From contig NW_024040817.1 in assembly GCF_014851395.1 (NCBI RefSeq), forward strand, positions 22,998,269-23,062,268: a stretch of DNA of 64,000 bases. The letters are read 5' to 3'. The notes under the pieces were generated by a model. It made no database searches and was not told the DNA's origin. It was given only the letters and a program-made list of their open reading frames with translations. The position numbers were made by a program, and so were the translations under genes. The DNA comes from Micropterus salmoides. Taxonomy: Eukaryota > Chordata > Actinopteri > Centrarchiformes > Centrarchidae. Shown piece after piece: positions 56,831-64,000 of this stretch (the stretch's first letter is position 1; every line of letters starts with the position of its first letter).

Positions 56831-59800
56831 CTGCGTCTAATGCAAATTAATACAATATTGCCCTTAGCTTTAGGTTTCCTTTGGAAACTGACCACATTTA
56901 TACCTTGTATAAATATGCAATCTTATCAGATGTTATTGTTTCGGTAATGATATCTGATAACGTGCCTTTGAACCTTTTAAAGTAAGATTATGTAACTTTT
57001 GCTGAGCAGCGGCTGAGTGGTTAATTACAAGACACTGCTGCATTTAACCGGGACGAGTGAGGTGAAAAGACTTTACTTTCTAAACTGGCTAATCTGGTTA
57101 CTGTGCACCAAAACATCTGAAACCACCACAGTTGTGTGCTAAAATGTACTCACTAAAAGCCCACTGTTACAAATTGGTAGGCTAGTAAGCAACTGTAATG
57201 CAACAAATGGCTGATAAATGAATTAAAGCAATTGGTGTCTAGCGGAAATCAATGATACTTTGCATGTTGAGTAAAGCAGATGCCATCTCCAAGACTGTTC
57301 AGAAACCCAGCTGTTGCTTCACCTCTTTCCATCATTCTATTGGACCAAACGTTGCCATTTGTCACATTCTTTTTTTGGGAACACAGATATGACAGTACTT
57401 TCAGCCAAAAATCCAGGCTGTAGTGGAAATAAATGGCAATTATGATCGGTGTTGTGCATTATTCTTATTGCTTAGGAATCTTGCTTTTGTATTTTTTAGG
57501 AGAAAGAATGTACATTTGAAAGTTAGTTTCACTCCAGTAAAGGGTCTTCTCATTTCTCTATTTTGTGACTCCTCTTCGCACCTCCATCTCCCTGCTTGTG
57601 ACCTGGAAATCTCAGTGTGCCATCTTGAAGGACATCTAAATTGTTAAAATGCACCTTGAGGAGCGAGGAGGAATACCTGAGGAGCGAGGAGGTATTCCTG
57701 AGGAGCTATAATCGAGCATACACTGGTGTTTCCTCTGTGGAATTCTTTTCAACAGCCGGGACATTTAAAAGAGGCATGACATGCAGCTGGAATATACAAC
57801 CTATGGTGGGAGCAGGAGTCTACATCATTCTTTTGTATTCAAAACATTCTATCCTTCACCGTTTGTGTTGCAACTTATAAGGTGCTGGTTTAACTGCATT
57901 CCTTAATGACATTTCATCTTTCCATTACTGATGGTTTTATTTTTGGATGTAATGTGTGGATTGTGTCAGAGCCAATACACACATCACACTAATTCCACTG
58001 TATAATTGTGACATAACGAGTGCAAACAGCTAGTGACGTCAAATTATTAGGCTATAAAATCATCCAGAGCATCCTCTGGATTCAACCCTAATCATATTCA
58101 TTATTTATGTATTTTATGTTATATAGTAATAATAGTGCCCAATATGTAGTCCGCACATGTCATTCCAAAAGTAGCCTATAGTCCTGTGACGACAGTAGTA
58201 ACTGGGGCTATAGGCTATAGCCTATTTGAGAAAAATTTTACTGTGTCATCCCTTATGGGGGCAGATGATGAAACATTTCACCTCATCAAGCTGAAGGCTA
58301 AATTGATCTCCTGTTTACAGGCAAAAGGTGTACCCAAAAAAGTTAGGCCTACAGGATTTCTATGTAGTGCATGATACTGTAATCTGTGACTGTTGCAGCT
58401 TTCAACAGATGCTACATGTTTATTGCAACCTCAAGATGTTTTTACATGTCATTATGCTGACATGTTTCTGGATTGTGACAATATGATCCGTAGCCTTTAT
58501 GTAGCCTATTTGTTGCGACAGTTGGTCTGCTCATTTGACAGAGATCATAGTGGCAGGCTGGAACAAAACAGTGGACAGATGATGCAGCTGTGCTACATGT
58601 CATATTTGAAGTTGTTTTTAGATGACAGCTCCAAGGCAAGGAAGGAGTCAAGTTGCAACAAATTACTTTTTTCCTCACTCAGCTACTTCTCTGAACAAAT
58701 TAGTCCAAATTTTCCACAATCCTGACAAACAAACTATGCTCTTTGCACCCACATATCTCTATGTGTTCATTTATGTACTTGAAGAAGTAAGTACCCGAAT
58801 TAGGACCACAGTGGTTTGTTCAATACAGAAAAATACTTCTGCTTGTGTCTGTCAGGCCTTATAGCTGTGGATGGCGGTGCGCTCTCTAAATCACATACTG
58901 TGTAGACATTCTAACCCGCGGCTAGGAGGATCAATGCCCAGCCCTGGTCCAGTAATCGACTGTCTGAAGGCTTACAGTAAGGATGGCCTGTCTGGCTCTC
59001 CATGGGCACTCTCAGCTCACTGTTCAGACATTTGAGACATAATGTCACTACTGCTGGACTTTATCCAGCCTGATAAGCAGAATTGCAGCTGAGGAGAGTA
59101 GACATCTGGTTGCCAGCTGTTCAGTTCACTGTGAACAGGATTAGGTTCGCTGCCTGGAAACAAAATTGTTTTATTCTGTCCAACAAACTGCAGATGAGGA
59201 AAAGGCTGTGAAGGACACTAGTCATTATCCATCTTAAAAACTCGCACAGGCTTGGTTAAGATTTTTGCCATTCTTTGCTGGCTAGTATTCACTTCAGCAT
59301 CTGAAACCAACAGCTTTGGCTCCAACATTTGCCTCAGCGAGATCCGTTCCTCTAAAACACTGAATCTAAGATACTCTCCAAAGACTTAAATTTTTTCAGC
59401 CTTCCTTCTTTTATTCTGCTTTGGACAGAAAATGCTGATATAAGATGGGTGTAATTGCCAGTGTGTCACCGAAGCTCAGCAGAAGTCATCCTTAGCTGGA
59501 AGAAAGAAGTATGATGGAATTAAAAATAATCATCATGGTGTTTAAATGCAGTGTAATAGCAATTATTATTCAGTTGGCACTAGGGGTGTAAATATAAGTC
59601 ATAGATTAGGCTAAACTGTTACAGCACTACATATTCAAACAAGATTGTTCATGCAGTTCTCCCAAAAATTGGTATTATTGTCAGAAACAAATATTTTTAA
59701 GTAACACTTTCTTTAAACAATCATATGCCAAAAGACTCTGTGTGTGTCTGACACTCCCCTTCCCTTCTAGCTCGCTACGTTCTGTACCTATAGACACTTT

Positions 59801-60209
59801 CATCAGACGCGTTGCCAAGGTGATGCGCCCGGCCCGAAGTCGGTTGATTGTATAGGAAAATCTTGATGAAATTGAACTCTGCTTTGGATACCATGCTTAG
59901 GGGTCCAGAATCTTACAGAGAGGGGGAATGTTTTCACACAGCCTTTATTAGAGGCTTTGGTTGCAATGGATAAAGCATATGGCCTCTGATTGAAGGCTCT
60001 GGGGGAATTCAGAAAGCCAATTTCTGCTTTCGTGTGACCACAACTGATGTGTTTAGCAATGGCTGAATCAGACAGTTTAGGTGTCGACTTCATTGCACAG
60101 TAAAGCGTTGTTAGTTGTTTTTTAAAGATTGTTAGTGGGTCACACAGTGGAAACCAGAGGTCAGCTTAGTATTATATTATACATAGAGTCATCATCTCGC
60201 TTAAAGAAG
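56831..60209. other. Non-genic; small GAGGAGCG repeat at 57657-57706
   Basis: TGAGGAGCGAGGAGG is repeated at 57657 and 57678, with TGAGGAGC again at 57699 (21-bp period). The 96-codon minus ORF at 59803-60093 and the 110-codon + ORF at 58393-58725 have no recognised domain. Confidence 0.35.
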
Positions 60210-60489
60210 GACGAGACGAGCGTTTTGGTCTGTACAGTTGCACCGTTGGCTTTGTGTTGTTTGCTGCTGTCCTGTCCATTGTGTTCCCCGTTGCTTGAGT
60301 CCCTCTGCCTGTTTTATGGATTTCTGTTGGATTTACTTTGGAGTTCGGATTATTGCTTTTGAACTGCCTGCCTCACCTTGTTTGTAGGTTATTTTTATCC
60401 TTTGTTAATAAACTCAAAGAACATAATCTGCTCAGATTTGGTGTCTGCATTTTGGGTCTGCCTCTGTATACACTTGGCTAAGCATGACA
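60210..60489 (+). mobile_element. LTR-like 3' end fragment
   Basis: TTAATAAACTC (60406-60416) followed by TGTCTGCATTTTGGGTCTGC and an end at GCATGACA resembles the 3' ends of the elements at 7317-7920 and 15827-16411. The 5' boundary could not be placed; the stretch before 60210 may belong to it. Confidence 0.45.
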
Positions 60490-63400
60490 CTAATTGGCAT
60501 TTACTGGCACAGTCAGAAGAGCTGAGAATTAAGCACTGATCACAATATTATAATCAAACTGCATGACATGTTTCACCCATGTGAAGAACACAGAGACACA
60601 ACACTAAAAATCTTCATTGCAGTGCAGATTTGGGAAATTGTGTCATAGCTGTGGCGAAAACAAAATGGTGACCGAGGAAAGAATGGAGGAAGCTGTTTGA
60701 CAGAAAGCCAAACCGACATGCACACATGCGCTGGATTGTTATTTCTAGGTTACACTACATTTTGTTCTCATTGCACTGGAACGTTGGACCGGAAATGTGG
60801 CAGCTGCCTGCTGGTCATTTTCCCTCTCTCAATTTTGTTGTTGCGGACTCTTGGCTGACTAAGTGCTCCAAATGGATTCCGCCTCCTGCCAGGGTGCCTC
60901 TTTCTTTCTCTGTCTCTCTGTTGCATGCTCCCTTCAGCCACCGCTCACTCTCACAGCTTTTTAAGTTTTATGAAATAAAATGGGGCGAGTAGACAATAGA
61001 TGTTGGGAGATGAGTGCTGGATAGAGCAGGATCACGGAGAGTAGAGTTAATGGCTACAAAGCAACTTAAAACATATTGCCTCTAATGTCACCTCACTATC
61101 TAGGCTTGTGAAAAAGAGGAAGGATTTTCAGGATCTGGCAGGATGGTGATATATGTTTGTGAGAGCTAGATAAGAGGATTACTACCAATCATAACACATT
61201 TTTTTGTACTCCATAAACTTAAACTGAAGGTTATTCTGTGGTCACCACCCATCTGTGCATGTTTATGAGTGAATCACTTTACTCTCATATTTGGAGGAAG
61301 GAAAAGAGTGGAGATGATGGAGGAGGTGAGCTGGAGAAAAGGAGACAGAGGATCTAAAAGGAAAGACAAACTGCATGCTGATATTTTTACTTCCTGTCTG
61401 TGTACCTCTGTGATGGGCTGGCAGCTGCTGCCAACTCAGGCTTCCAGTTCAGCAAACATCTGGGCGTCCCAGACCTCCCTTGCCTGCTAAATGTGTGCAA
61501 AAAGAGCAGGACAAGCTGCATAATAACACTGATCTAAAGGTGAAGGATAAAAATACAGTGGAGAAGGAGGTTAAAATAGACAGAAGAGTAGCAGCTTCAG
61601 GCATATCTTCTAATATGATCAACAGAGGAATCAAGGAAATATGTAAAAATATACCACATACTGATTTCCCTGAACATTCTTTAGGCAAGCACATAATTTA
61701 TGTTACTTGTGGGGTTTGAAACCATAATCTTTTCATTTAGACGTCCACACACAGCTCAGATAGACACGTGTATTGATCAGGCTTTTATTTCCTGTGTTTT
61801 GGTCTTATCTTCTCCGCGGCGTGTGGACATAACGCCTAAATCATCCAACGCATATTCCAGGTGGTCCACATATCTGCATGACGCTAACGTCCATACTTGA
61901 TTGCATTTTGTTATCTCAGTAATTGTTTTAATCAGCCAATCACAATTTGCCTTCAGGACAAATAGACAGAGAGAGGCAGAGGGAGTGAGAGGGTAGAGGG
62001 AGACGTCGGCATGGGCGGGGGAGGGTGGGCATCAGTCCATTACTGATGAAGAATATTTTTGAAGTGCTTTATTTTTATTCTGATAAATTATGGAAGATGT
62101 GCCAAACATAATTTTTTATCTGAGGTCTTTTTTTTGTCTCAGCAACAATGCATTATCCGCCAAGCTGTCAGTCAGGCATCTGGCATCTACTTTCTCAACA
62201 AAAGGGCCCATTGAATATGAGTGCTCTCTAAGGAAAATAAAGTGGCTTACCTAGAAAATACTGGACAACTTAAGACTCAAGAGACAATTGTTTAACTGAC
62301 CTTGCACTTCCGTTTTCACATGTGAGGAGAAGTATACTGCATTTATTCCTTTTTTATTTGAGTCAGTTTGTTGCCCTTTTGAAAAGTAAACCATTTTATT
62401 TAATGTAGAGGGAGAGTAATTATTAGGTTTAATAGTTTTAATTTGTGAAAACTGCAAGCATATACCTACATAAACTTAATCACAGCGTGATGATATGCAT
62501 ATCATTCCACCACAGACGAAGTGGGACGAAGCCTGTTGCCTCTTCCGAATAGACAGTTAACTTGATTCCCTCTTTTTTTAGGACCTAAAACTATTAAAAA
62601 TGTGAGGCAGCACAGATCTAGAAAACATAAAAAATTGCCACTTCCCAATTCTGACCCCTTGCAGAGCTTTACCAATGCCTTTTTAGCTCTAAGTTAGCTT
62701 GATGTGTGGAATAGCTTATCAGGCTCATGGATAATAAAAAAGCTGAAAATATCTCCTGTGTCTAATATACAAGAGCATATTATGTTATGTTTAGTTTCTT
62801 TTCTGTGAGCTTCTCATCAGATTTAGGTTGAATTATTTTCTTTAGTTTGAAGCTTAAATATGCGGTTGGCAAAAGTAGTACTTCATCTGAGGATATAATC
62901 CACCACTGTAGACTCTGCAGGGTTTTGTGTAACATTTGTTTTTGTGACACTCCATTGACCCCCAAAGGAAAAATTCGTGTTTTTGAGTCTTCTGTGTTCC
63001 AAGACAGATTCAATGAACTCAGAGATTCAGTATGGTACTTAGCAAGTATTATTCATTATTCCTGACTATTTATCCCAAATTACGCAGCAAGGTGGGAGAG
63101 TAATGGCATGAAAATATGGCATGAGTGCACAAAAATCCCTTTGAGCAAATTCACAATGTTGAATTATTCTGTCTTTCCACCATTCTTCTTCTTTTTTGCT
63201 CACTTAAACACTTTTACTTAAGTGCCTGTCCATGTTAAATAATAAGGCTTCATCTCCATTTACTACATGTATATGTTATATTTCATAAATAAGTACAGTG
63301 ACACTGATTTGGTTAGTGTTTTTGCTAATCCAGTGATAAGGTTTTACAGCATGATATTTCATTTCAATTGTACATTAGGTTATTGCTTGCTTGCTGTGAA

Positions 63401-64000
63401 TGCCAACATCAGAGGTCTGTTGGCATATCTACTTTCCTGAATACCAGACCATGGCTGAAACTGAACTGCAAATAGCTGAGAATTATCCATCTCTTTCCGA
63501 TCAATTCCCAAAACATACTGTTACCTCAAATACAGTTTTCAATATACTTTAGTATATGATCCTATGCCTTTTGCAACTAACTTTTTGTGCATGGTAGTGG
63601 GATTTGATGTTGTTTTTCTTTAAGGCTTCACATATTGCCAAGTTTAATTAAGGACTCAGTGACTTCCACCATACCTCCAGAATGTACCAGCCTTACTTTT
63701 AGTAAAATGAGTAAAACGCCATGCAATGATTCACATTTATAAAAAGTGAGAAAAATGTGTTTTGTTTGGAAAATCTGCATATGTACGTCATATTTGTGTT
63801 GTAACCTTACCATCAACACCTACACCTGCTAGAGATGTCATCAACAAGTCATCAGCACTTTCACAACTGCACACTTTTTCTTCACTTTCATCTTTTGTTG
63901 TTGATGAATGATTGAGCAGTCTTGAAAACTTAAATTGACTAAATATGTACAACTGCAGTGTATTGTGTCTGTAGTTTAAGTCTGTAGTGTTTAGTGGGGA
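60490..64000. other. Non-genic right edge
   Basis: AT-rich and largely unique, with a G/A-rich patch at 61960-62030 (GGGCGGGGGAGGGTGGGC). No splice-bounded exon was supported; the 79-codon + ORF at 61480-61719 is lysine-rich with no recognised domain. Confidence 0.35.

Noticed and set aside
59803..60093. 96-codon minus ORF, possibly a transposon protein
   Set aside because: No motif of any transposase, RT or host family could be identified; adjacent frames are closed.
61480..61719. Lys/Glu-rich 79-codon + ORF considered as an internal exon
   Set aside because: No clear acceptor/donor pair flanks it and no neighbouring exon in phase was found.

Overview
The window is vertebrate, almost certainly a percomorph-type teleost fish. 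It has spliced exons with canonical GT/AG sites, many long dinucleotide microsatellites, and relics of fish transposon families (Tc1-like, hAT, DIRS, Gypsy, L2-type LINEs, compact solo LTRs). There are no operons, bacterial-type genes, CRISPR arrays or recognisable RNA genes.

The only host gene I can support lies at the left edge (225-2381, + strand): the 3' end of a multi-exon BEN-domain protein gene. Five internal exons and a terminal exon are visible, followed by AATAAA signals. Its 5' end lies outside the window. One exon carries a single extra base in a run of seven A, which breaks an otherwise consistent reading frame. This is either a sequence error or real decay.

From about 2.5 kb to 64 kb I find no further convincing host exon, so this is intergenic or long-intron DNA. 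Left part (3-21 kb): a CACATG-rich tandem repeat with hairpins, a Tc1-like relic near a solo LTR, a 1.3 kb non-autonomous hAT element with an intact 8-bp target duplication, a MITE, a second solo LTR and an LTR-like element. Centre (22-33 kb): long CA/GT microsatellites, a perfect 29-bp-armed hairpin, a pair of 144-bp inverted repeats, and a nested block of LINE, Gypsy and DIRS fragments. Right part (33-64 kb): ancient repeat copies, a possible R2/HERO-type LINE tail, a Tc1 transposase fragment, a local duplication, a nearly full-length but broken L2-type LINE (52.8-56.1 kb, - strand), and stretches of ordinary-looking unique DNA, a few of which could be conserved regulatory elements.

No new multi-gene system is visible. 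The items most worth following are the BEN-domain frameshift, the hairpins, the nested DIRS/Gypsy block and the shared 3'-end signature of three LTR-like elements. Family names for repeats rest on recognition of motifs and structure, not on database searches. Most open reading frames in the window are short chance ORFs or lie within repeats.
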